A DNA stretch of 64,000 bases from Branchipolynoe longqiensis. Its lineage: Eukaryota; Annelida; Polychaeta; Phyllodocida; Polynoidae. Location of the stretch: the NCBI GenBank assembly GCA_030323885.1, contig CM059188.1, positions 108,674,644-108,738,643 of the forward strand. The letters run 5' to 3'. Of the stretch, positions 20,666-31,039 are shown in pieces. The position numbers were made by a program, and so were the translations under genes. Each line of letters opens with the position of its first letter. Position 1 is the first letter of the stretch. The notes below the pieces were generated by a model, which did not search any database, had not been told where the DNA came from, and saw nothing but the letters and a program-made list of their open reading frames with translations.

Positions 20666-22665
20666 TATGCGGTGTACTATGCGGTGTGGAAGACATTAAA
20701 CAATCAACTAAAACCCATATCCGTAGAAACCTTGAGTCACAATTTGGTGACACTTTGCACTTTTTCTCTGCTGGTACTAGTAATAATGTTTATGTTAGAC
20801 CACACAACCTTTCAGCAGATTCTATTTCTTGTGATTTTATAAACTTGAAGGACAAACTTGACACTTACATACACAGCCAACAATGTGAACAACTGATTGT
20901 CCAGGTTGCTCAAATCTTGCGAGATAAAATCACAGAAGGTATCAAAGAGTAGGCCTGGCCACCGAATCCACAGGAGTTCACTGAAAGTTATATTCAACTT
21001 CCTGATTGTCTTGTTCAATTCTTAGAGGTGCTTCTTGGTGGTTGTCAGTCTGTTACCTCTGACAAGGTCCACCGGTTGTCATTCTCATTTGGTCAGGACA
21101 TCATTAGCGCTGTTACAAATGCTCGAGTCTTGACTCCAAAACATATCCTCCTTCCATGGGCTATCAAAACTTTAACTGGCAATGTTGAACTCATTAAGAC
21201 ATTGAACCGCCTTGGTCATGCATGTTTCGTATACACAATTACAGGAGATAGACACAGCCTTGTGCATCGAAAAGATGAACAGTGTAGATGAAAACAAACC
21301 AGCCATTCCTTCATGGGCACACCCATGCATCCCTACTGTGCTTGCCTTTGACAACATTGATAGGCTGGAGGAAACACTGAGTGGGGCAGGCACATCCCAT
21401 CGTGTAAATGGGATTATTGTCCAACCGCAAACTCATTCATGCGCACCAGCTAGAAAATCAACCGTTAACAAAAAGGAGAAAAGGCGCACCTTAGAACTGT
21501 CTGAGCAGCATCTACCTATTTACATCTCTGCCAAGAGGGAAGGTACTCCACCATTGAAGTTTGCCAACACATCCATACCTCTAAGCAATGCAACTGAAAG
21601 GGCCAGGCAGAAAAATGTTCTATGGGTGATCGCCCAACTTCACGACACTGTGAACCAGACGTCAGCTCTTGGACAGGGTTCAACATGAAAACCAGAGATG
21701 ATGTAACAGTCAAGGCTGATAAGGTTGGATACTTACCTATAATCAATGCACCAGCAACAGAACTGTCGATTGTGCAAGAGATCCTTTCTCAGTCAATCTC
21801 CATTCAGCAGCACCTAGGCCTAGACATGATTGCCGTTGTAATGGACCAGGCTCTGTATGCTAAAGCAACAGAGGATGCTTAGAAACAATAACTTAGGTTC
21901 GAGAAAATCCTGCTGATGATGGGCAACTTCCATATTATTTGTAATATGTTGTCAATCATTGGGAAACTATTCCGTGATGCAGGACTTCGAGACCTTGCTG
22001 TTGAATCTGGGGTGATATCTGAGGGGTCTATTGATAAAGTTCTAGATGGAAAGCAGTACAATAAAGGTGTTCGTCCTCACAAGCTGGCATATGAAGCACT
22101 GATGCGACTTGTATGGAGAGGATTTGTTGAATGGTTGGAAATTAACTACATGAGTGACCTGCCACAATTAGATGAAACTTTGAGTGTGGTGATGGCTATG
22201 CATGATGATACTTGTGCGGCCACCCTTGAAACCAGTAGAAATGACGAGTCATGCAGGAGTATTCTACATCTGTTACGTTGTTACTTGGATCTTCTGCGGC
22301 ATGAGAGTGGGCACTTGGCAGCATTTTGGATGATGTATCTTGACATGGTAGATATACTGCTGGGACTGATACGAGCTGATCGTGAAGGCGATTGGTACCT
22401 GCATTTAGCAAGTATCAAGGACATGATTCCTTGGTGCTTTGCAATGGACAAGACCAATTACTCTCGCTACTTACCGCTGTACTATGCGCAGATGACACAA
22501 TTAGAAGAGACATGTCCAGACCTCTATGCTCATTTTCTAAATGGTGGGTTCTCTGTTCAACTTAGGCAAGCAAACCCTTTTGCCAAGATTGCCATTGACC
22601 AGACTGTAGAGGAGACTGTAAACAAGGACACGCAAACTGCTGGTGGGACCAAAGGCTTTAGCCTT
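20666..22665 (+). pseudogene. Segment 2: transposase-like core
   Basis: Collinear pieces in changing frames give EDIKQSTKTHIRRNLESQFG, ILLPWAIKTLTGN, LAFDNIDRLEETLSGAG, SSWTGFNMKTRDDV, AVVMDQALYAKA, GNFHIICNMLSIIGKLFRDA, GKQYNKGVRPHKLAYEAL, DWYLHLASIKDMIPWCFAMD and AIDQTVEETVNKDTQTAGGT. The acidic residues in FDNID, VMDQALY and QTVEETVN are candidates for an RNase H-fold catalytic triad; this is inference from position and local sequence, not a demonstrated match. The segment stops in KGFSL where a poly-T and LINE 3' end begin. Confidence 0.65.
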
Positions 22666-24082
22666 TATTTTTTTTATTTTTTTTTATTTTTTTTTTTTTT
22701 TATTGAGGCTGTATTTATACTGTCCATAGCATATAAGCCTGGGTATTCAGGCTTGTTTTCAATGCTGGCCAGCTGTAGTGTTGGTGTTGTCTTATCACAC
22801 AGTAGCTGCTGATTAGGTATTTGATTGCCTGTATTTCAGTAGCAGATAGATAGTTGGTTGGTCTGGTTAGTACTATAGTAGTCTATGTTAATTTTTTTGG
22901 ATTTTCTTGGCATATATGTGCTTTATTTTTTCTACTCTTATTTCTAGACTAGCCTACTCCTATTACATATCATAGGCTTGTACGCAGCTGTGAGGTGTGT
23001 TATCTGGGTGCGTTTGGTATGGTTACCTTCCATTGGGCGTCTCGCTGGTGGGTCCGTGACATGTATCACCTGCCCCTTTGCGGTGCAGCTTAGTTGCTGG
23101 GTTCCTAGCCTTATTTTGCACAGATATTTTTTGTATGTTTTTAGGTCGGGAATTTGTCGTTCCTTTACTGTTTGGGCATTCCACACCTTGGCAGCCATTT
23201 CTAGCGTGCTTCTCTCGTGAGCTTTTATTTGGCTTCTGGTCTGCTTTAGTAGTGGCGCATTATTTGCTCTAGTTGCCCTTTGTGGTTTTGTTAGGAGTTT
23301 ATTGTCTTGACTATAGCTGTATGCTAATGTTTTCAGATGAATTATTCTCCTATTTTCTAGCAATTTTACTTTGGTTCTTTTGTGTATGTCATAGGTGGGG
23401 TGCAGCTTGTCTACTCTGAGGCAGATTTTCAGGGCTCTGTTCTGTAGTTTTTGCAGTTTTTTTAGAAGTTCTTTCTTTGCACCCATGTAGTTTACATCTC
23501 CATAGTCAAAATAGGGTAGCACCATGCCCTTGAAGATTTTTATTGACATTTCTTGTGTCATGTAGTCTCTTAGCTTTGCAAATAGCCACAGTTTGTGGTT
23601 TACCTTTTGGACAATTTTGTTTATACATAGGTTGTAGTTTAGTTGGCTGTCCAACTCAAGGCCTAGGTATTTGTAATGGTCTACATTTTCTAGTGTTTGG
23701 CTTCCTAGCTTACAGTGTAGTTTTCTTTCTGGCATTTGTTTATGCGAGAAGAGAACTGTTTTTGACTTGCTTGTGTTGATGGTTATTTTGTTGGACTCAC
23801 ACCACTCATCCAGTTTTAGTAGGAGCTTGTTTAGTTTAGTTATTACCTCCTCTTCTGTGGTGCCGTTTGCATATATGACTGTGTCATCTGCATATAGTTG
23901 GAGGCATTCGGTTTGTAACCATTTTTCAAGATCGTTTATGTAGATTATAAAGAGCAGTGGCCCTAGCACTGACCCTTGGGGTACACCACATGTGACTAGC
24001 CAAGATCCGTTTCCAGTTCTTGTTTTATCTGGTTGAACACGATTCCATGCGGTGAACCACCTAAACCAGCCTAAAACATAGT
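22662..24082 (-). pseudogene. 5'-truncated LINE (LINE-Y) with RT C-terminal half
   Basis: An uninterrupted 382-codon frame (24092 down to 22944) has the RT landmarks GVPQGSVLGPLLFIIYINDL, LYADDTVIY (catalytic Asp pair), HYKYLGLELD and the thumb/connection region, ending PARRPMEGNH and on. The first third of the RT and all upstream domains are missing. 22662-22943 is the 3' UTR, ending in a T-rich run on the plus strand (poly-A on its own strand) at 22665-22700. The type resembles CR1/Jockey-group elements; I cannot name the clade. The open frame suggests that it is younger than the decayed gene it splits. The first codons at 24083-24092 belong to the host gene, not to the LINE. Confidence 0.85.
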
Positions 24083-25515
24083 GCACTGGCACGTTTTTAC
24101 CTGACAGCTGAACACAGAGCTGAATCTATTCGACAGCTTCGAGACCTTGTATCAACATCTGGGCAAAGTAAACAAGGACTTGGTCATGCTGACCTCCAAC
24201 CATCAAGGGTCAAGAGGGACGAAGCTGATGTGATGTCTATTGTTGATATGCTAGAAAACAACTGGACAAACCCATTCTCCAATCAACCATCGGATCTTGT
24301 GAGTCTGTCAACTGGTGCTGCAGCAACATCAGCAGTAATGAATGATCTGCTCAAAGCTCACAGCAAGGGTGAAGAAGCTTACAAGATTCACATGGAAAGG
24401 CTGGAGAGAGGGTCAGGATTTTATGATCCGATCAAAAAACTGAATTTACAAACATTCAGTGCCTTACACACAAAAAATGTTGTCAAGGATGGTGCGAACA
24501 GAGAGATGATCTTGAAAGCAGACAATCGTGTTTTCGGACACATGCTACTGATTGCTCAAAACAGAAAATTGGATATGAAAGACATGTTTGAATAGCCCCT
24601 GGGTCCAAAACCATGGGCATTAGCAAATCCAGATGGAACAATGAAAAAAACAGGGAAAGCAACATTAGGCAAACATATCGAGAAAGAAATTGTGAATGTT
24701 GAGTTACCACCTGGTTCTCGGGCAACAATTGTTGATGCCATGGCAATAGTACAGATGATTCACGGTGAGAATCTGACCTTTGATGAACTCTCTGATACAA
24801 TCCTGAAGAAAGTTCTCAATGATGGTTGGGGTAGTGGGCGAATTGATGTAGTGTTTGACATCTACCAAGAGCAATCAATTAAGACTGCCGAGCGGACAAA
24901 CCGTGGTTCACCACATGGAATCGTGTTCAACCAGATAAAACCAGGACACCGAATCAAGAACTGGAAACGGATCTTGGCTAGTTCAGAACGCAAAGCCTAG
25001 CTCACCGCATTCCTAGCAGAGAATTGGAAAGAAATGCGCAGGAGGGACAAACTTGGCAAGAGCATACTGATGGTAACCTCGGATGAAAGATGTTTCAGGA
25101 TAACAAAGGATGATGTGATGCAGATCGTTGAGCTTAGATCCACACATGAAGAAGCCGATACGAGGATGATGATCCACACAAAACATGCAGCTGCAAACTA
25201 TCGCAAGGTTGTGGTGATTTCTGAAGACACTGACGTCTTCGTAATCCTCCTCTCCCTCCACTTGCAAATAGATACAAGGATCCTATTGAGAAGAGGAAAA
25301 AAGAATGCGATGAGACTGATAGATATATCAAGGCTAGGGACAATACTCGACAAGGATGTATGCACTGCATTGATTGGTGCCCATGCATATACAGGTTGCG
25401 ATTACATCAGCTCCTTCGCTGGGCAGGGCAAGGTCAAAGCTGTCAATTTGATCTCAAAAACCAGGAGTACAGAGAACTGTTCACAGCCTTTGAGAGGAAT
25501 GGCATGTTACAGAAG
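24080..25515 (+). pseudogene. Segment 3: core end and FEN/XPG-like nuclease domain
   Basis: Coding resumes in frame as SALARFYLTAEHRAESIRQL right after the LINE, and continues through TAG 24593 and TAG 24998 in the same frame. The nuclease-like part (about 25034-25450) shows THEEADTRMM, VVVISEDTDVFVILL and GAHAYTGCDYISSFAGQGK. These align in order with the acidic clusters of FEN/XPG nucleases (EAEA, TEDMD-like, GSDY), as expected for metal-dependent PIN-superfamily nucleases. All clusters are retained. After KAVNLISK the frame shifts twice (QEYRELFTAF then MFQTLQAF). Confidence 0.7.
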
Positions 25516-26003
25516 ATATGTTCCAAACCCTACAAGCATTCACTTGTAGCATGTATAGTTTGAATACAAATATTAAAGACGTCAACAAACTCAGGGATGA
25601 AATGTTCCGATCAAGAAAAGGTGATATTTCATCTGGACAGCTCCCCCCATGCAAAGATGCATTAAGACAGCACACAAATCGTGCTAATTACCAAGCTGGC
25701 ATCTGGAGAAGAAGTCTACAGAGCTCACCCAAGATACCAAGCCCAACTGATGGACATGGGTGGAATGTAGTAGAAGGACAACTATCAATATGCTGGCTCT
25801 CAGGAGCACCAGCTCCAGATGTTGTTCTTGAATTGATGTCCTGTAAATGCCCTAGACATTGCGATAAAGACTGTCCTTGTGTAGCAAATGGATTCCACTG
25901 CACCCATGCGTGCAGATTACTGAACTGTACTAATATGCAAGAAGAGGATGAGGACCAATCAAACAATATGGATGATAGTGACAGCGACAGTGACGACGAT
26001 TAA
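25516..26003 (+). pseudogene. Segment 4: CXC (tesmin/TSO1-like) domain and acidic tail
   Basis: The frame runs MFQTLQAFTCSMYSLNTNIK, QLPPCKDALRQHTNRANYQA, GHGWNVVEGQLSICW and then a Cys-rich block CKCPRHCDKDCPCVANGFHC plus THACRLLNC (about 25839-25935), with the CxCx3C and CxC spacings of tesmin/TSO1-like CXC domains, which bind DNA. It ends in an acidic Ser/Asp tail (DDSDSDSDDD) and TAA at 26001. The domain is intact in this copy. Confidence 0.75.
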
Positions 26004-26400
26004 AAAATCAGGTTCAACAGTAAGAGCATATAGATATATGCTGAGTTTACATAGCAAAATGAACAACCTTTAGACATAGGTCTACCAATCGAGTAAGTAG
26101 AATATTTGTAATGTAAGTCCAGATTGTGGCATGGTTAATTGAAAACTGCTTAGAGACAAGTCCAGAGCATTTGTAACAGCACCAATAATGTGTTATCACG
26201 TTTATTGATTTTCAGCCTTAAGGCACATTTTTTATTAAAGGTCAAGGTCAATTCCGCTACTTTTTGCACTGGAAACAGTCTATAGTAATTAAACACAAAG
26301 GCAAATGCATAATAACACAACTTATTATGCTTGTGTACCTATAATAAACATGGTTATTCAATTGCTAAGCGGACATATCGTGGATTGCTGGAGATGTAGT
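26004..26400. other. 3' non-coding part of the 9.16-kb transposon
   Basis: AT-rich sequence between the gene stop and the right TIR. No polyadenylation signal can be assigned with confidence (TATTAAAG at 26233 is the nearest variant). No inserted repeat is seen. Confidence 0.5.
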
Positions 26401-26960
26401 ATTACCCCTACCCCAAACTGGTGAAAAAGGCTATTATAGTATGATGTTAAATATGTGTCCATGGAATCAAATAAAGTTGAAATCTATCTAATATAGCACT
26501 TGTTATGGATGCCTAATAAACCCCCCTATATGATCCAACATATAATGTGACCAATATCAATCCTGGCATGAATTGGCATACAACTTATTAACATATATCA
26601 TGGAAAAAAAGTGAAAAATGTCACTTTAAAAAAAAGAAATCTATCATTTTTTAACAGATAATAATAACCAAATATGAATAATCATATATTGGCGGATGCA
26701 GAATGTTATTAGCAACATTTTAAGCCATTTTGCATGTTGATAGGTCATTCTGGTGAGAAGTTATGCAAGTTTTCTTGATTCTCTCCATTTCCATGAAATA
26801 ATGCTGGCCATCTTTAAAGATGGCCCCCAAAAGGGCATTTGGCAAAGTGACCCGAAGTCCATCAACTGATTTTGGACACTTCAGATATCAGGCTAACCAA
26901 AAATCATAGTAGGAACTGTTCACCAAATTGGTAATGAAATTCGGTCTGTCACATGGACTA
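26401..26960 (-). repeat. Right terminal inverted repeat of the 9.16-kb transposon
   Basis: Reverse complement of the left TIR. The inner end ATTACCCCTACCCCAAAC (26401) and the outer end CACATGGACTA (to 26960) match. The central palindrome persists as GGCCATCTTTAAAGATGGCC at 26806-26825, with the outer pairs lost by substitution. Confidence 0.92.
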
Positions 26961-27127
26961 TGTCAGGATTATGTGTCTGAGTGGGGTATTGGGTCATAGT
27001 GCCAACGGCCTGATTTCTAAGTGGGGATGCATTATAAAATCACCATGAGTGTGCACTGTCACACGTCGATGCACATCCTGATATGACCTTAGATGTTGCC
27101 AGGACGTAAAATTCCAACAACCAACCA
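26961..27127 (+). mobile_element. SINE-A, 3' half, split
   Basis: It begins TGTCAGGATTATGTGTCTGA exactly where the family consensus resumes and ends with TGACCTTAGATGTTGCCAGG and a CAACCAA tail, followed by the 13-bp duplication ATCCTCATCAATG. Confidence 0.92.
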
Positions 27128-28480
27128 ATCCTCATCAATGCGCGCGTGGGTCTGACGAGCGGCGCATGCGCGGGGCCCGCTCAGCCGCCCCCGCCCCATC
27201 CACCCACCCACCTCCAGATGGCACCACGAACGGAGCCGAGCGGGTGGAAGTTAGCAGCCACGTCAAACACGGACGGACGCGAGGCCACTTAGTTCGGGCA
27301 CCGAATCAGCATCCGAAAATGTGAAATCGGTGTCGCCGTGTGGAGTCAATCAGGCGGCGAGTTTGTCCGCGGGAGCTAAACGCCGCGCCGAGTAAACTCT
27401 GTTGTTTGCCGGCAACCGCGCCACCGGAGGCCCGTCCCCCCCTACCTCGGACCCGGCCCTTCCCCGCCCCTTCCCCGCCCCTGCCCCGCTCTGCCGCCCT
27501 TCCCCCCTCCTCCCGCACCGCTCCCAGCGCCCCGCCCCCCCTCCCCTGCCCCGCCCCTTCCCCGCCCCTGCCCCGCTCCTGCCCCGCTCCCCCCCCTCCT
27601 GCCCCGGTCATGTCCCGCTCCTACAGCGCGCCTGCCCTTCCCCTTCCCTCCCCTCCCCTGCCCCGCCCCTTCCCTGCCCCTGCCCCGCGCCAGCCGCCCC
27701 TCCGCCTAGTACCCAGACCGCTTTCCCCTCCCCTTCCCGCCGTACTCCGCCCCCCCCCCCCCCCACCACCTCGCTCCCAGTCACAGCCTTCCCTTCCCCG
27801 CCCCACCCTTCCCTCCTCCGCATCAACCAGCTACTCCCAGCCCCCGCCTGGTCCCCCGCCCGCACCCCTTCACCGCTCATCCAGTTCCCCACCCCACCCC
27901 CCTACTGCCGGCCCCGCCCCGCGCCGTGTCGCGCCGTGTCGCGCCGCGTCGCGCACATTAACTGGCCCTAAGTCGGACAAACACTGCGTTTGCCTGCAAT
28001 TTAAAAAGAAGCCTGAACGCCGGCGGTCCCGGCCCTGGGTGTATGCATAGGCGGGCGGAAGACTGGGCGTGAGGCGGGCGGTGTGGCCGGGGGAGGGGTG
28101 TGTGTGATGGGGACTGACTGGGAGTCAGGGAAGGCGGACGGACGGGCGGGAGGGAGGGGCGGGCGGACATTTGGGGAGTGCCTTCTCGCTGCAAATGCCA
28201 TCTCCATTACGGCCATTTTCGGCTTGCTTGCGCAGGGCAAGTGCGCATGTCGCTGGCAAAGCGTGCGTCGTTTGATCGGGTATCGGGCGCTAAATAAAAC
28301 GATCGGCGCGCGCCCGTAATTACGTTTGTGTAAATTTGCTCTCGTTGCGACACGGGCCGGGCACACGGGACGCGCCCTAGTGCCATGATTGCCCGCCAGG
28401 CGGCCACCCCGCCCGAGAGGAAATTGGAATTTGTAATTGATTAAGGTAATCGGTCAGCGGTAAACAGGCCCGCCGCCATT
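27128..28480. promoter_or_regulatory. GC- and CpG-rich island, promoter-like
   Basis: 27128-27420 and 27900-28430 are CpG-rich unique DNA; 27420-27900 is a C-rich CCCCGCCCCT tract. The palindrome GCGCATGCGC (27162-27171) is a perfect NRF1-type site. TAATTAC (about 28317) and CCATTTTCGGC (28212) occur further in. No convincing first exon is visible: the 236-residue open frame from 27340 is Pro-rich and composition-driven. I infer a CpG-island promoter or enhancer of a gene beyond the window or with a short non-coding first exon. Confidence 0.4.
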
Positions 28481-28554
28481 AAAGTGCCACTCAGTTCTCC
28501 CTCCGCGCATCAAAGAAAGAAGTCCGTCGGGGGCATTCATTGTGGCTGTGTGTG

Positions 28555-29235
28555 TGGGGAGGAGGAGGGGTGGAGGGGAGGGGAGGGGGGAGGGTGAGTG
28601 GGGATCGGAGGGAAAACCAAAATTTGGCTGAGCGTGGTTGAGCGGGGGGCATGGCAGGATGATCGGAACACATGGATGGATGAGCCGGAGTGGATGATGG
28701 GGGAGTAATGGGGTGAAGCTGAGGGGATGATGTGAAGGGGGGGGATGGGTGGGGAGGAGAGGGGATGGGTGAGAAGGTAGGGGATGAGAGGGGAGGGGAA
28801 AGGGGAGGGATGGGGAGGGGAGGGAAAGGGATGGATGGGGAGGTGAGGGAAAGGGAGAGATGAGGAGGTGAGGGGAGGGGAGCGATGAGGAGGAGGGATG
28901 AGAGGGGGTGGGAGGGCAGGGGAAGGGAGGAGAGGGGAAGAGAGCGATAGGGATGAGAGAGGAAGGGAGGAGAGGGATTGGGGACGGGAGGGGAGGGGAA
29001 GAGAGGGGAGGGGTATGGAAGGGAGGGAAGGGAGGGGAGGGGACGGAAGGGGAGGGGAGGGCACCGAAGGGAAACAGAGGGGACAGGAGGGGAGGTGAGG
29101 GGAGGGGATTTGGAGGGGATAAGAGGGGATGTGAGGATAAGGGAGGGGAGGGGATGGCAATGGACGGCAGGGAAATGGAGGGGAGGGGAGGGGAGGGGAC
29201 GGAGGTGAAGGGAGGGGAGGGAGGGGTACTGGTGT
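28555..29235. repeat. Purine-rich (GGAGGGGA) low-complexity block
   Basis: The plus strand is almost all G and A in GGGAGGGGA and GGATGGGGAGG variants. Such homopurine mirror-like DNA can form triplexes. Open frames are artefacts. Confidence 0.85.
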
Positions 29236-29571
29236 GAGTCTAGTTGTGGGTGTGAGTGGATTGTGTGCTGGTGCTTGGTGGGTGGGCTATGTGTATTATT
29301 AGGCTAGGTGGGTGGGCTATGTGGGCTGGGTTAGTTGAGTACCCAATGTGGCTAACTTGCTGGATTTGGTTTAAGTGGGCGGGAGGCCCGTATGTGTTAA
29401 ATGGCGAGTTGTGTGTGTGTGTGTGTGCGTGTGGGGGTGTGGGGGTGGGGTGGGGGTGGGGGGTGGGGTGGGGGGTTATGCGAGCTGATGCGCAATATGG
29501 CTATGTACTTTATGTTAATTAATCATGTGATCTACTTTATGCAGTTGGGTTATGTGGATCTGTCACAGCTG
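29236..29571. other. No gene; GT and GGGGT runs
   Basis: A (GT)n run at 29410-29430 is followed by GGGGTGGGG repeats to 29475. GGTGGGTGGGCTATGTG recurs at 29278 and 29308. No gene is supported. Confidence 0.5.
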
Positions 29572-29645
29572 TTGGTTGGTTGGTTATTGGAGTTTTACAT
29601 CCTGGCAACATCTAAGGTCATACCACGACGGGGCCACAGTTATCA
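29572..29645 (-). repeat. SINE-A 3' tail fragment
   Basis: TTTTACATCCTGGCAACATC then TAAGGTCATACCACGACGGG matches the conserved SINE-A 3' domain on the minus strand. The body and head are missing. Confidence 0.75.
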
Positions 29646-29734
29646 CTGCTGGGTTGAGGTACCTGGCTCATATAGGCAGGTGTTATGCAGGTGTTACTCA
29701 GGTGACCTAGGCAGGTGAGTTATGTGGATGGACT

Positions 29735-30072
29735 GGGTTGGTTGTTGGAGTTTTACGTCCTGGCAACATTTAAGGTCATATCAGGACGGGTACCGAGTTA
29801 TGACAGTGTGCATACATGGTCACTTTATAGTGCTTCCCCACAGGGAGACTATGCCACCAGCACCATGACCTGATATCCCACTCAGTCACATTATCCTGAC
29901 ACTGACCCACCCAGTCCTTGCCCTATCCTAATAATGCCAAGCACCTGGCTAGAAAGCGTGACAAGTATCAATTTTTAAGTCATTAGTGTCACTCAACCCA
30001 TAGGTTCGAATCCCATGATCTACCAAAACGGGGAACGGACGCTCAACTCATTTGGCCATCCCGTCTGGTCAG
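29735..30072 (-). mobile_element. SINE-A, near full length, minus strand
   Basis: Tail TTTTACGTCCTGGCAACATT (29752), body TGACCTGATATCCCACTCAG and ATTATCCTGACACTGA, and head complement (ATAGGTTCGAATCCCATG, then CATTTGGCCATCCCGTCTGG) are all present. The head is type 1 with a slightly altered B box. Confidence 0.9.
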
Positions 30073-30299
30073 GGGTAGACTGGGTTAAAAGGCTGAAGTG
30101 TGTGGGTGGGTTGCCCGGGTGCTTGGCTTACATGACGTTGCTCCGTGTGTGAGGTGTGTGCCTTGATCACGTGGTTGGGTGAGTGGGTGTGTGATTGGGG
30201 TGGTTCATACGATTGGACGAGTGCATTGTGGGATCACGTTGGCGGGGATAAGGGCGTTATGGCCAGCACAGGTCGGGAGAGGGTTGCACGGTAACTGAG

Positions 30300-31010
30300 C
30301 ACAACCTCACGGAGCCTCTTCCTTCCCTCCCCTCCGGCACCTCCCCTCCCCCCCGCCCCTCCTCTCCCTCCCCTCTGACACATCCTACTTCCCTCCCCTC
30401 CCTGTGTCTCACCTCCCTCCCTTCCGGCACCTCCCCCCCCCCCCCTCCGTCTCTCCTCCCCATCCTTATGCCTACCTTCCTCCCCTCTCCTCCCCTCCCC
30501 TCTCCTCCCCTCCCTTCCCCTCCCCTCCCCTCTCCTCCCCTCTCCTCCCCTTCCCTCTCTCACCTCTGACACCTCCAATCTCCCTCCCCCAATACCTATC
30601 TGCCAAACTCCATCCACTTACCCTTCCCTCCCGTGCCTACCTTCCCACCTCACTCCTCTCTGACACCTCACCTGTGACAACTCCCACCTCCCTCCCATCC
30701 CTATGCCCTCCCCCCTCCCTCCCCCCACCTCCCTCCCCCACCCCCACCCCTCCCTCCACTCACCCTCCCTCCCCACCCACCTCCCCCCACTCACCCCTCC
30801 CTCCCCACCCACCCCTCCTCCCTCAGCCTCCCTCCCCCCCACCATCCCCACTCACCGTCCCTCCCCACCCACCTCCCCCCACTCACCCTCCCTCCCCACC
30901 CACCTCCCTCCACTCAGCCCTCCCTCCCCACCCACCATCCTCCACTCACCGTCCCTCCCCACCCACCTCCCCCCACTCACCCCTCCCTCCCCACCCACCT
31001 ACTTCACAGC
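30300..31010. repeat. Pyrimidine-rich block with a CCTCCCTCCCCACCCACC minisatellite
   Basis: 30300-30560 is CCTCCCCT/CTCCCCTC. From about 30740 to 30995 a unit of roughly 37 bp (CCCTCCCTCCCCACCCACCT plus CCCCCCACTCA) recurs six to seven times. No gene is supported on either strand. Confidence 0.85.
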
Positions 31011-31039
31011 ACATAGATCTACAGGCACTGTCAGGCCAA

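Larger units (their letters stand above)
19941..26003 (+). pseudogene. Decayed multidomain transposase-like gene of the 9.16-kb element
   Basis: Start ATG 19941 (MAECPIQAK) is the first in frame before the Cys cluster. The coding sequence is about 4.65 kb (roughly 1,540 codons) once the LINE is set aside, with no sign of introns. Order: Cys/His N-terminus, helical linker, a transposase-like core similar to a large group of uncharacterised animal proteins (possibly the DUF6589 family, from memory), a FEN/XPG-like nuclease domain, a Cys-rich CXC domain and an acidic tail. Breaks: frameshifts near 20665, 21222, 21660, 25460 and 25500; in-frame stops at 20950 (TAG), 21880 (TAG), 21889 (TAA), 24593 (TAG) and 24998 (TAG); LINE insertion at about 22665/24080. 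Being the only gene between matched TIRs, it is the likely transposase. The alternative is a captured host gene, less likely because this protein type is repetitive in other genomes. Confidence 0.8.
17800..26960 (+). mobile_element. 9,161-bp DNA transposon with ~560-bp TIRs and 3-bp TSD
   Basis: The ends are TAGTCCATGTG and CACATGGACTA, extending into inverted repeats of about 567 and 560 bp. Removing the element and one TGT restores the SINE-A consensus CAGTGTCAGG exactly, so the boundaries and the 3-bp target duplication are set to the base. Inside, in order: left TIR, about 1.0 kb non-coding, a 0.48-kb MITE (19374-19850), a large gene on the plus strand (19941-26003) broken by a LINE (22662-24082), about 400 bp non-coding, right TIR. 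The 3-bp duplication and the FEN/XPG-like nuclease domain resemble what is reported for Academ (AcademX) transposons; this assignment is from memory and unverified. The copy is dead: five stops and about five frameshifts interrupt the gene. Confidence 0.9.

Noticed and set aside
26236..26252. TCAAGGTCA nuclear-receptor half-site in the transposon 3' region
   Set aside because: Single short motif, expected by chance, in decayed mobile DNA.
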